DNA of 42,843 bases from Pseudomonadota bacterium (GTDB lineage Bacteria; Pseudomonadota; Gammaproteobacteria; Burkholderiales; SG8-39), in contig JANXRZ010000246.1 in assembly GCA_025352885.1 (NCBI GenBank), forward strand, positions 1 to 42,843. The letters run 5' to 3'. The stretch's first letter is position 1. Each line of letters opens with the position of its first letter. Shown one piece after another: positions 32,295 through 40,292 of the stretch. Position numbers and translations under genes: made by a program. Below the pieces are notes generated by a model. The model did not search any database, was not told the DNA's origin, and saw only the letters and a list, made by a program, of their open reading frames with translations.

Positions 32295-33319
32295 CACTGA
32301 TGGCCGAAAGCGGGGATGATCCGGTCGCGAAAGGTGTCGAACGAAAGCTTCGGGTCCTTCGCGTGGATGTTGATGATGACCTGGCTCACGCCGTCGACGT
32401 CGACGATCTCCTTGATCTTGGGCAGGACTTCATCGGGCGTGCCCACGACGGTGAGTTCCTGCAGGAGCTTGTCGCCCAGCACGCCGAAGAGCTCATCGGC
32501 CAGTTTGTATTCCATGTTCTGGTGACCGACCGCCTCGAGCACGCGCTTGCGCATCTCCTCGGAGATGAGCGGCTCCTTGAAGCCGAGCACTTCGTGCGGC
32601 ACGCGTACCGCGCCCTTGAAGAGCGTGCGGCTCACCTGCGGGAGCAATTCCTCGATGGCTTGCTTGCGGGTCGGCGCGACGACGCAGTGCGTCCAGGCGC
32701 AGATATGCAGTTCGCTCGGATCGCGACCGACGCGCGCGGCCCCCGCGCGGATCTTTTCGATCGCGTAACGCAGGAAGTGCGGCGAGCCCCCGGGGCTGAT
32801 GATGGCGCCGTCGCACTCGGCGCCGGCAAAATCGAAAGTCTTCGGTCCTTCGGCGGCCATCAGGACCGGCATGCGCTTCTTGGGCGGCACCGGAAGCTTG
32901 AGGCTCTTGCCGTTGTACTCGATCTCCTGGCCCTCCAGGAGCTTGCGGATGATGCGGACCTTCTCGGTGAAGTCGGCGAACCTCGCCGGCTTCTGGCCGA
33001 GGAACTTCACTGCGCTGTCGCCAAGTCCGATGCCCATTTTCACGCGGCCGTCGGTGAGTGCGGCAAGCGTCGCAAACCCGTTGGCGATCACGGCGGGATC
33101 GCGCGTCACGGGGTTCGTCACGGCGGTGCCGACCGAAAGTCCGGGCGCGGCAAGCGCGCAATAGGACATCGCTACGTAGGGTTCCGCGAATCGCGGCGAG
33201 TCGTAGACCCATACATGGTCGAACCCGCTTTGTTGCGCGTCGCGGGCATACGGTTGCAGGATCATGGGATCCCGGGCGCGCAGTCCCAGGCCGAAATTGA
33301 TTCGCTTGCCGGTCGTCAT
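32294..33319 (-). CDS. LLM-class oxidoreductase, probably F420-dependent
   Basis: The 341-residue luciferase-fold TIM barrel resembles methylene-tetrahydromethanopterin reductase-like proteins. It has G-F-D-H-V-W-V-Y-D-S-P-R-F, L-S-V-G-T-A-V-T-N-P-V-T-R-D-P, and L-T-D-G-R-V-K-M-G-I-G-L-G-D-S-A-V. The T-N-P-V-T-R-D-P segment is typical of F420-binding members. It would transfer hydride between F420 and an unidentified substrate. ATG 33319 has GGAGATAA upstream. It heads the leftward operon and is divergent from the F420 biosynthesis operon across 145 bp, which supports F420 over FMN. Cofactor assignment is strong inference, not proof. Confidence 0.85.
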   Translation of the reverse strand: MTTGKRINFGLGLRARDPMILQPYARDAQQSGFDHVWVYDSPRFAEPYVAMSYCALAAPGLSVGTAVTNPVTRDPAVIANGFATLAALTDGRVKMGIGLGDSAVKFLGQKPARFADFTEKVRIIRKLLEGQEIEYNGKSLKLPVPPKKRMPVLMAAEGPKTFDFAGAECDGAIISPGGSPHFLRYAIEKIRAGAARVGRDPSELHICAWTHCVVAPTRKQAIEELLPQVSRTLFKGAVRVPHEVLGFKEPLISEEMRKRVLEAVGHQNMEYKLADELFGVLGDKLLQELTVVGTPDEVLPKIKEIVDVDGVSQVIINIHAKDPKLSFDTFRDRIIPAFGHQ

Positions 33320-33351
33320 CACTTATCTCCGTGCGGGGTGTGGATCGGGGG

Positions 33352-33372
33352 CCGTTCAAGATTGTGAAACGG
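33352..33372. promoter_or_regulatory. Imperfect palindrome in the divergent F420 promoter region
   Basis: The arms CCGTTCA (33352-33358) and TGAAACGG (33365-33372) are inverted repeats differing by one inserted base, around a 6-nt centre. They lie 33 bp upstream of the LLM oxidoreductase start. A shared operator would couple cofactor synthesis to the enzyme operon. No regulator gene is adjacent. Confidence 0.35.
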
Positions 33373-33395
33373 TAGTCCACGCCAAAGAATACTCT

Positions 33396-33418
33396 TATGA
33401 TTGTTCGCAGACTGTCAA
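33396..33418. promoter_or_regulatory. Candidate divergent promoter elements
   Basis: On the minus strand a perfect TTGACA (33418-33413) could be the -35 of the LLM oxidoreductase operon, although no good -10 follows at the ideal distance. On the plus strand TATGAT (33396-33401) is a fair -10 for the AA_synth/fbiC operon, without a clear -35. Both are visual matches only. Confidence 0.3.
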
Positions 33419-33464
33419 GCATGTGGGCAGCACTTTCGCGAGCAACAGAACGCACGAGGTAGCC

Positions 33465-34010
33465 ATGACCGACATTCGCAAAATCGTCTTTTCACGCGAG
33501 ACGCTGTACTCGGAGTTGCGCGCGGCCGGCCCACGTCCAGTGACCCGCGCTACGGCAATCGCCGTCATCACCAATCCGTTCGCGGGCCGAATTGCGGAAG
33601 ACCTGTCGCAGCTGTTCAGGAGCGGCGGGGAACTGGGCGACCGGCTCATGGCCGAGCTCGCAAGCATGCTTGGCGCGCCGGCGGTGTCGTACGGCAAAGG
33701 CGCCATTGTCGGCGTGGATGGCGAGATGGAACACGGGGGTGCGTGCATCCACCCGATGCTCGGCAAGCCGATGCGCGGGGCGATCGGCGGCGGAAAGGCC
33801 GTGATCCCCTCCAACGTGAAGATCGGCACGGCCGGTGCGCAGCTCGACGTCCCGCTTGGCCACAAGGACGACGTCTGGTCGTTCGACCATTTCGACACGG
33901 TCACGATTTTCGTCGCCGATGCGCCGCGGCCGGATGAGATCCTGGTTGCCATGGCGATTGCGGACGGCGGACGCCTTTACCCCAGATGCGGACAGAGACC
34001 GGTGCGATAA
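33465..34010 (+). CDS. AA_synth-family protein (amino acid synthesis family, PF06684)
   Basis: The 181-residue soluble protein has A-I-A-V-I-T-N-P-F-A-G, V-S-Y-G-K-G-A-I-V-G-V-D-G-E-M-E-H-G-G-A-C-I-H-P, and a C-terminal V-A-M-A-I-A-D-G-G-R-L-Y-P-R. This is the pattern of the amino-acid-synthesis family, named from early genetics and without a firm biochemical role. ATG 33465 is the first start after the divergent promoter and has CGAGGT upstream. fbiC starts 9 nt after its stop, so it is the first gene of the F420 operon. Its place suggests a role in F420 metabolism or in the pathway that uses it; that is inference. Confidence 0.85.
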   Translation: MTDIRKIVFSRETLYSELRAAGPRPVTRATAIAVITNPFAGRIAEDLSQLFRSGGELGDRLMAELASMLGAPAVSYGKGAIVGVDGEMEHGGACIHPMLGKPMRGAIGGGKAVIPSNVKIGTAGAQLDVPLGHKDDVWSFDHFDTVTIFVADAPRPDEILVAMAIADGGRLYPRCGQRPVR

Positions 34011-34019
34011 GATCGGGCA

Positions 34020-36416
34020 ATGAGCCCTTTCAAGGATGGTGAAGCGGTGGATGTGCTCGCCGCGCTCAAAGCACGGCCCCTCGCTGAGCTGATGCACGAA
34101 GCGAGCCGGTTGCGCGAACTCGGGCACGGGCGCGTCATCAGCTATTCGCGCAAAGTCTTCATTCCCCTCACGCGTTTGTGCCGGAACGTTTGCGGATACT
34201 GCACCTTCGTGCGCGGCCCCAAGCAGGTCGACCACCCATACCTCCGCCCGGAGGAAGTGCTTGAAATCGCACACATGGGCCGCGATGCCGGGTGCCGCGA
34301 AGCCCTGTTTACGCTGGGCGACCGGCCGGAGTCGGTGCACGATGCGGCGCGGGCAGGCCTGCGCTCGCTAGGCTACGCCTCCACGCTCGAGTACCTCGCC
34401 GCCATGTGCAAGCTGGTGCGCGACGAAACCGGCCTCCTCCCACACTCGAATCCCGGGGTGCTGGACGAAGCCGAAATTGCGATGCTTCGCGAGGTCACCG
34501 TCTCGCAGGGGATGATGCTCGAGAGCACCGCAGACAGGCTTTGCAATCCCGGCGGCCCGCACTACGGATGCCCAGACAAGCTGCCTTCCGTGCGCCTCGC
34601 CTCGATCCAGGCGGCCGGCCGGCTGAGCGTCCCTTACACGAGCGGCATCCTGATCGGCATCGGCGAAACGCGGCTCGAGCGCATCGAGGCGCTGCTCGCG
34701 CTGCGTGATGCGCATACTCGGCATGGTCATGTCCAGGAAGTGATCGTGCAGAATTTCCGCGCCAAGGAGGACACGCGCATGCGCGGCCATGCTGAGCCGG
34801 CGCTGGACGACCTCCTGTGGACCGCGGCCGCCGCCCGCCTGGTGCTCGGCGCAAAAGCCAACATCCAGGTGCCACCGAACCTGAGCGAGGCTCGCTTTCC
34901 CGAACTGCTCGCTGCAGGCATCAACGATTGGGGCGGCATTTCGCCGGTGACCAGCGACTATGTGAATCCCGAGCGTCGCTGGCCCGCAATCGCTGCGCTC
35001 GAGCAGGCGACGCGCGACGCCGGCCTGATCCCGGCCGAGCGTCTGGCTGTCTACCCCGAGTACGCTACTGAAGGCGCGCGCTGGCTGGACGCCTCGCTCG
35101 TGCGGCCTGTGCTCGATGCGATCGACTCCGAAGGCTTCGCACGCGTCGACCAGTGGAGTCCCGGTGTTGCGAATGCCGCACTGCCTGTAACGCCCCTCGG
35201 TCGTAAACGCACAACGCCGCCTGGCTCGCTCGAAACAGTGCTTGCCCGCGCGGACCGTGGAGAGAGGCTCGATGAAGCCGCGATTGTCCGGCTCTTTTCG
35301 GCCCGGGAAGACGAGGCCGATGCGGTCGGCGCAGCGGCCGATGCGCTGCGCGAAAGAGTCAGCGGCAACACCGTGCGTTATGTGGTGAACCGCAACATCA
35401 ACTACACCAACATCTGCTCGCTGCGATGCCGGTTCTGCGCCTTTTCCAAGGGCAAGACGGCCGAAACCCTGCGCGGCAAGCCGTATGACCTGGCGCTTGG
35501 CGAGGTGGCGCGTCGCACAACTGAGGCCTGGCAACGCGGCGCGACCGAGGTGTGCATGCAGGGCGGTATTCATCCCGCCTATACCGGCGAAACGTATCTG
35601 GCGTTGCTCGGCGCTGCGAAGGAAGCGGTGCCTGGCATGCATGTGCATGCCTTCTCGCCCCTCGAAGTCACGCACGGCGCCACGACCCTTGGCATCACCG
35701 TAGAACGGTTCCTTGCTCGGCTGAAAGATGCGGGCCTCGGATCGCTGCCGGGGACCGCCGCCGAGATCCTCGACGATCCGGTGCGCTCCAAGATCTGCCC
35801 GGACAAGCTGACGACCGCGCAATGGCTCCATGTGATCGAAGCCGCGCACCGGACAGGGATCCGCACGACTGCGACGATCATGTTCGGCCACATCGAAACC
35901 CCGCTCGCCTGGGCCCGTCACCTGCTTGCACTCCGCGATTTGCAGGAAAGAACCGGTGGCATCACCGAATTCGTGCCGCTGCCGTTCGTCCACATGGAAG
36001 CGCCGATGTATCTGCGGGAAGGCGCCCGCCGCGGCCCGACCTGGCGCGAAACGCTGCTGATGCACGCGGTCTCGCGTCTTGCACTGCACCCGTTGATTCC
36101 GAACATCCAGGTGTCGTGGGTGAAGATCGGCGCCGAGGGGGCCGCTGCTTGCCTGGCAGCAGGCGCCAACGACCTGGGCGGCACGCTCATGAACGAAAGC
36201 ATTTCCCGCGCGGCCGGGAACGAGCATGGCGAAGAACTTCCTCCGGCCAGGATGCAATCGCTCATCCAGGGCATCGGCCGACTGCCCCAGCAGCGCACGA
36301 CGCTCTACGGTGAAGTCGATTCGCAACAGCATCAGCGCAGCTTCCACGCCCCGGCGCTTGCACCCATCGTCCTCACGCCGCCCGCAAAGTCGCACCAAGC
36401 GGAGGCGCTCGCATGA
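34020..36416 (+). CDS. fbiC: FO synthase, CofG-CofH fusion (FbiC)
   Basis: The 798-residue protein joins two radical-SAM enzymes. The CofG half has C-R-N-V-C-G-Y-C (C54, C58, C61) and the CofH half has C-S-L-R-C-R-F-C (C466, C470, C473), each a C-x3-C-x2-C site for a 4Fe-4S cluster. Together they build the deazaflavin FO from tyrosine and 5-amino-6-ribitylamino-uracil. V-C-M-Q-G-G-I-H-P and F-G-H-I-E are further CofH marks. The fused form is typical of actinobacteria and of several proteobacteria. Overlap of 4 nt with npdG shows a tight operon. Both halves look intact. Confidence 0.97.
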   Translation: MSPFKDGEAVDVLAALKARPLAELMHEASRLRELGHGRVISYSRKVFIPLTRLCRNVCGYCTFVRGPKQVDHPYLRPEEVLEIAHMGRDAGCREALFTLGDRPESVHDAARAGLRSLGYASTLEYLAAMCKLVRDETGLLPHSNPGVLDEAEIAMLREVTVSQGMMLESTADRLCNPGGPHYGCPDKLPSVRLASIQAAGRLSVPYTSGILIGIGETRLERIEALLALRDAHTRHGHVQEVIVQNFRAKEDTRMRGHAEPALDDLLWTAAAARLVLGAKANIQVPPNLSEARFPELLAAGINDWGGISPVTSDYVNPERRWPAIAALEQATRDAGLIPAERLAVYPEYATEGARWLDASLVRPVLDAIDSEGFARVDQWSPGVANAALPVTPLGRKRTTPPGSLETVLARADRGERLDEAAIVRLFSAREDEADAVGAAADALRERVSGNTVRYVVNRNINYTNICSLRCRFCAFSKGKTAETLRGKPYDLALGEVARRTTEAWQRGATEVCMQGGIHPAYTGETYLALLGAAKEAVPGMHVHAFSPLEVTHGATTLGITVERFLARLKDAGLGSLPGTAAEILDDPVRSKICPDKLTTAQWLHVIEAAHRTGIRTTATIMFGHIETPLAWARHLLALRDLQERTGGITEFVPLPFVHMEAPMYLREGARRGPTWRETLLMHAVSRLALHPLIPNIQVSWVKIGAEGAAACLAAGANDLGGTLMNESISRAAGNEHGEELPPARMQSLIQGIGRLPQQRTTLYGEVDSQQHQRSFHAPALAPIVLTPPAKSHQAEALA

Positions 36417-37078
36417 CTGCCGATCCGAAAACCATTGCAGTCATCGGCGGCACGGGCGCGGAAGGCCGTGGATTGGCACTCAGGTGGGCGTCGGCCGGCC
36501 ATCGTGTACTCATCGGCTCCCGCGACGCGGGACGCGCAGCAGAGGCTGCGAATGCAATGAGGGCCACCGTCCCCGACGCAAAGATCGAAGGTATGGAAAG
36601 CTACGCTGCCGCCGACGCGGCCCAGGTTGTCGTGCTTGCCGTGCCATACGCTGCGCAACTCGAAACGGCACATCGCATTGCTCCGGCGCTCGTCGGGAAA
36701 ATCCTGATCGACGTCACGGTACCCCTCATGCCGCCCAAAGTTTCGACGGTGCAATTGCCGCCTGAAGGGTCGTGCGTCGTGCGCTTGCAAAAAGAACTCG
36801 GCGAGGGCGTGCGTGTGGTCTCCGCCTTCCAGAACGTCTCTGCGCACAAGCTTAGCGACCCGGCCTACGCGATTGCGTGCGACGTGCTCGTGTGCTCCGA
36901 TTCAAAGGGAGCGCGGGAGACGGTGATCAAGCTTGCAGCGGATGCGGGCTTGCGCGGGATCAACGCTGGGCCGCTGGCCAATTCGGCGGCGGCAGAAGCC
37001 ATGACCTCGCTCCTCATCTGGATCAACCGAGCCTACAAGATCCCCGACGCCGGCCTGTCCATCACCGGCTTGCCCTGA
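36413..37078 (+). CDS. npdG: NADPH-dependent F420 reductase
   Basis: The 221-residue Rossmann protein begins T-I-A-V-I-G-G-T-G-A-E-G-R-G-L-A-L-R-W-A (about 7-26). G-S-R-D after the second strand is the NADP-specific segment of F420:NADP oxidoreductases. S-A-F-Q-N-V-S-A and the closing L-I-W-I-N-R-A-Y-K-I also match the Npd/Fno family. It moves hydride between NADPH and F420, here probably supplying F420H2 for the LLM enzyme. The ATG overlaps the fbiC stop as ATGA. cofE follows after 12 nt. Confidence 0.93.
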   Translation: MTADPKTIAVIGGTGAEGRGLALRWASAGHRVLIGSRDAGRAAEAANAMRATVPDAKIEGMESYAAADAAQVVVLAVPYAAQLETAHRIAPALVGKILIDVTVPLMPPKVSTVQLPPEGSCVVRLQKELGEGVRVVSAFQNVSAHKLSDPAYAIACDVLVCSDSKGARETVIKLAADAGLRGINAGPLANSAAAEAMTSLLIWINRAYKIPDAGLSITGLP

Positions 37079-37090
37079 CGAGCCGCTTGC

Positions 37091-37867
37091 GTGGGCACGT
37101 CGAGCAGGCTTGAACTGAACGGCCTCGAGGGCATTGACGCCATTCGCGCCGGTGACGATCTGGGAACCGTGATTGCCCAGGCGCTGCGCGCGAATGGTCT
37201 TCGCCTCCAGGACGGCGACGTAATTGCGTTGGCTCAAAAGATCGTATCCAAGTCCGAAAACCGGTATGTCCTGCTCGAAACGGTCGTTCCCTCCGCCCGC
37301 GCGATCGAACTGGCAAGCGTGTGCGACAAGGATCCCAGGCTCGTCCAAGTCGTGCTGAATGAATCACGCGAAGTGCTGCGCGCAGTTCGCGGCGTGATCG
37401 TGGTCGAGGACGCCCGCGGGCTGGTGCTTGCCAATGCAGGAGTCGACCGCTCGAACGTGGAAGTGGACGAAGCAGGCCGCGAGCGCGTGTTGTTGCTGCC
37501 GGCGGATCCGGACATGAGCGCGGCGCGGTTGCGCGCTTCGCTTGTGTCGCAATGCGGCGTGGATGTCGGCGTGATCATCAACGACAGCCTCGGACGCGCA
37601 TGGCGGCTCGGGACGGTGGGTGTAGCGATTGGCGTCGCCGGCTTGCCGGGGCTTCTCGACCGACGCGGCGAAAAGGACCTGCAGGGACGGCCGCTGCTGA
37701 TTACCGAAGTCGGGTACGCCGACGAGCTGGCCGCCGCTGCGTCGGCGGTCATGGGCCAGGCCGACGAAGGCCGGCCCGTTGTCCTGATCAGGGGCGCAAC
37801 TTGGCCGCGAAGAGGCGGCACGGCGCAGGAACTCCAGCGAGAGCGCGGCAAGGACCTCTTCAGGTGA
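37091..37867 (+). CDS. cofE: Coenzyme F420-0:L-glutamate ligase
   Basis: The 258-residue protein is the single-domain CofE form. It has D-G-D-V-I-A-L-A-Q-K-I-V-S-K-S-E-N-R, R-G-V-I-V-V-E-D-A-R-G-L-V-L-A-N-A-G-V-D-R-S-N, and V-I-I-N-D-S-L-G-R-A-W-R-L-G-T-V-G-V-A-I-G. These hold the GTP- and metal-binding residues. It adds the gamma-linked glutamates to F420-0. The flavin-reductase domain found fused in actinobacterial FbiB is absent. The start is GTG 37091; the preceding in-frame region offers nothing better. The stop overlaps the cofD GTG by 3 nt within a 4-nt overlap. Confidence 0.93.
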   Translation: MGTSSRLELNGLEGIDAIRAGDDLGTVIAQALRANGLRLQDGDVIALAQKIVSKSENRYVLLETVVPSARAIELASVCDKDPRLVQVVLNESREVLRAVRGVIVVEDARGLVLANAGVDRSNVEVDEAGRERVLLLPADPDMSAARLRASLVSQCGVDVGVIINDSLGRAWRLGTVGVAIGVAGLPGLLDRRGEKDLQGRPLLITEVGYADELAAAASAVMGQADEGRPVVLIRGATWPRRGGTAQELQRERGKDLFR

Positions 37868-38802
37868 TCGTCGCGCTGGCAGGCGGCGTAGGCGGGGCAA
37901 AGCTCGTGCAGGGACTGGCGCATATCCTCGAGCCGCAGGAACTCTCGATCGCAGTCAACACAGGCGACGACTTCGAGCATCTTGGGCTGCAGATCTCGCC
38001 GGATCTCGACACCGTCCTATACACGCTGGCCCGTCTGGCCAACCCGGTCACCGGGTGGGGACAGGCCAACGAGACCTGGTCTTTCATGCAGGCGCTCGAG
38101 AAACTGGGCGGCCCAGCGTGGTTCAAGCTTGGCGACCGGGATCTCGCCACGCATGTCGAAAGGACCCGCCAGATGGCGCTCGGCGAGCCGCTGACGGACG
38201 TGATGCGCGACCTCGCAGAGCGCCTCGGCGTCCGGCACGTGCCGATCCCGATGAGTAACGACCCTGTCAGGACTCGCGTGCGCACCGATGCGGCCTGGCT
38301 CGATTTCCAGGAATACTTCGTCCGCGAGCAGTGTCGACCCGCCGTGCTGGAAATCGACTATGCAGGCGCGGAGAGCGCCGAGCCCTCAATGGAACTGGCC
38401 CGGGCCCTGGACTCCCCGGCGCTCGAAGGGATCGTGATCTGCCCGTCCAATCCTTACTTGAGCGTGGCGCCGATCCTCGCGCTCCCCGGCGTTCGTGACG
38501 CAGTCGAGCGCATACACCCTGTGGTCGCCGTCTCTCCCATCGTCGGCGGCGAAGCGATCAAAGGCCCGGCAGCCAAGATCATGCTGGAACTCGGCGTCGA
38601 GGTTTCAGCGCTCGGCATAGCGCGGTATTACGAAGGCCTGGTCGATATCCTTGTCATCGACCGCGTCGATTCGGCGCTGGCGCCGGCCATCGAAGCACTC
38701 GGCATGCGTGCGGAGATCACCGACACGATCATGCGCAGTAACGCGGATCGCATCCGGCTTGCCGGGGACTGCGTTGCCCTCGTGCGACAGGGAAAACCAT
38801 GA
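37864..38802 (+). CDS. cofD: 2-phospho-L-lactate transferase (F420-0 / dehydro-F420-0 forming)
   Basis: The 312-residue protein begins I-V-A-L-A-G-G-V-G-G-A-K-L, the phosphate-binding start of CofD. It also has V-N-T-G-D-D-F-E-H-L-G-L-Q-I-S-P-D-L-D-T, K-L-G-D-R-D-L-A-T-H and S-P-I-V-G-G-E-A-I-K-G-P-A. It joins FO to the phospho-acid moiety activated by CofC. GTG 37864 overlaps the cofE stop as GTGA and places the glycine-rich strand at the N-terminus as in homologues. The length and all motifs look complete. Confidence 0.95.
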   Translation: MIVALAGGVGGAKLVQGLAHILEPQELSIAVNTGDDFEHLGLQISPDLDTVLYTLARLANPVTGWGQANETWSFMQALEKLGGPAWFKLGDRDLATHVERTRQMALGEPLTDVMRDLAERLGVRHVPIPMSNDPVRTRVRTDAAWLDFQEYFVREQCRPAVLEIDYAGAESAEPSMELARALDSPALEGIVICPSNPYLSVAPILALPGVRDAVERIHPVVAVSPIVGGEAIKGPAAKIMLELGVEVSALGIARYYEGLVDILVIDRVDSALAPAIEALGMRAEITDTIMRSNADRIRLAGDCVALVRQGKP

Positions 38803-39461
38803 TGCACAATCGTGCCGTGTTCGTTGTCGTGCCGGTCAAGGATCCTGCCTTCGGCAAAACGCGCCTTGCGCCCCTGATGACCGCAGTGGAACGCCGTGCC
38901 TTATGCCTTTCTCTGGCGAAACGCACCTTGCAGGCTTGTGCCGCAGCCTTTGGCCCCGCTCACACCATCGTGGTGACCTCCGGTCCGGAGATTGCGCGGC
39001 TGGCGGGCGATGGCGGAATGCAAGTGGTCGCCGAAAACCCTGGCAATGACGATCTCAATCAAGCGATCCGCCTCGGAATGCTCCACGCGCAGAGTGACGG
39101 CGGAGGTGCGCTGATGGTGGTGCCCGCCGATCTTGCGCTGATCACCGTGCCCGAACTCCTGGCCGCCGCCAACGCGATTCCACCTGCCGCGGGCTGCCTC
39201 ATCGTTCCCGACCGGCGCGGAAGCGGCACGAACGTGCTTGGCCTCACGCCCATCCGCGCAGACCTTGTCGCGTTCGGGGAAGGGAGCTTCGAGCGCCATG
39301 CCAGACTCGCAAGGCGAGCCGGCTATGAAGTGAGGATCCATCGCAGCGCCGCACTGGCGCTGGACCTCGACCTTCCGGAGGATTACCTCGCGTGGCGAGG
39401 CGACTCGCCGCCTAGCCTGCGCAGGACGGAAGCATCAGCGCCTGGAGCACATCGCCGGTAG
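38799..39461 (+). CDS. cofC: Phospholactate / phosphoenolpyruvate guanylyltransferase
   Basis: The 220-residue nucleotidyltransferase has V-F-V-V-V-P-V-K-D-P-A-F-G-K-T-R-L-A-P at the N-terminus, the metal-site V-V-P-A-D-L-A-L-I-T, and P-D-R-R-G-S-G-T-N-V-L. It activates the three-carbon phospho-acid with GTP for CofD. Whether that acid is 2-phospholactate, phosphoenolpyruvate or 3-phosphoglycerate (as in Paraburkholderia rhizoxinica) cannot be told by eye. It overlaps cofD as ATGA. Its last 50 nt overlap the convergent DUF1223 gene, so the C-terminal tail may not be conserved. Confidence 0.93.
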   Translation: MMHNRAVFVVVPVKDPAFGKTRLAPLMTAVERRALCLSLAKRTLQACAAAFGPAHTIVVTSGPEIARLAGDGGMQVVAENPGNDDLNQAIRLGMLHAQSDGGGALMVVPADLALITVPELLAAANAIPPAAGCLIVPDRRGSGTNVLGLTPIRADLVAFGEGSFERHARLARRAGYEVRIHRSAALALDLDLPEDYLAWRGDSPPSLRRTEASAPGAHRR

Positions 39462-40197
39462 AGCGGTTCTGAACGAACGCGGCCACGCCCGAGTGCTGGA
39501 CGTTTGCATTCGGCAGCAAAGGCAGCACGCGTTTTTCTTCCACACGCGAAGCGGTCCCGAACTCGATGGGGCCGATCCACTCGCGCACGACATAGTCATG
39601 GGGAAGCGTCCGGCCCCGGTTTTCGCCGGCCGACACCTGGCTCGACAGCTTGTTTTCGAACGCCGCAAGGTACACGGCAGCATCCTTTCGATCCTGTTGG
39701 CCGAGGACCTCCGCGCCGATGGTCACATCGACACTCGTCTTGCTCATCGCATTCACCGCGAGCGAAATCCGGGCCCGCGCCGGTTGGCCATGAAGCTTCT
39801 CGACGGTGGAACCAAACTCGCGGGAATCCCAGTGCCTGAACTCCTGTCCCTGGAGCACGACCTGCGGCGTGTAGATCATCTTCGCGCGCTTCAATTCAGC
39901 CATGCGCCTCTGCCGCGTCGCGAACACGCGCTTGGCGTAAGGGTCTTTCCACCCGATGTAGTCCCAGTAGTCGACGTGCAGTGAGAGAGGCACGACCTTA
40001 TCGGGCGTGAAGCCTTTCGACTGGAGGGAGGACAGCCACTTATCCGCCGGCGGGCAGCTGTCGCAGCCTTCTGAGGTGTACAGCTCGACGAGCACCGCGG
40101 TGCGCTCCCCGCTTTTAGCGCTGCACTGGGCCGCAGCGGCGGGCATTGCGAACGCTGCCGAGAGCGCCACGCACAGAAGCCTCATTTCGAGTCGCAC
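39412..40197 (-). CDS. DUF1223 secreted thioredoxin-fold protein
   Basis: The 261-residue exported protein has a signal peptide (about 1-23) and L-V-E-L-Y-T-S-E-G-C-D-S-C-P-P-A-D-K-W-L. The C-x-x-C pair in the E-G-C-x-S-C-P-P-A-D motif defines the DUF1223 family. L-S-L-H-V-D-Y-W-D-Y-I-G-W-K-D-P and Y-T-P-Q-V-V-L-Q-G also match. A periplasmic redox role is suggested by the fold but not shown. GTG 40197 has AAGGAG 7 nt upstream, which fits better than ATG 40185. The gene converges on cofC with a 50-nt overlap. Confidence 0.88.
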   Translation of the reverse strand: MRLEMRLLCVALSAAFAMPAAAAQCSAKSGERTAVLVELYTSEGCDSCPPADKWLSSLQSKGFTPDKVVPLSLHVDYWDYIGWKDPYAKRVFATRQRRMAELKRAKMIYTPQVVLQGQEFRHWDSREFGSTVEKLHGQPARARISLAVNAMSKTSVDVTIGAEVLGQQDRKDAAVYLAAFENKLSSQVSAGENRGRTLPHDYVVREWIGPIEFGTASRVEEKRVLPLLPNANVQHSGVAAFVQNRSTGDVLQALMLPSCAG

Positions 40198-40292
40198 AGT
40201 TTCACTCCTTTGATCCGCTAATTGCGGTTGTACCCTTGGTCGCCGGGCGGGTCAAAATCCTTACGCGCGAGGCCGTACAATGGCCACCTCCC

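Noticed and set aside
34368..36398. A 676-codon minus-strand open frame opposite fbiC
   Set aside because: It is antisense to a gene with all radical-SAM motifs, and its sequence is Arg/His/Gln-rich like a shadow frame.
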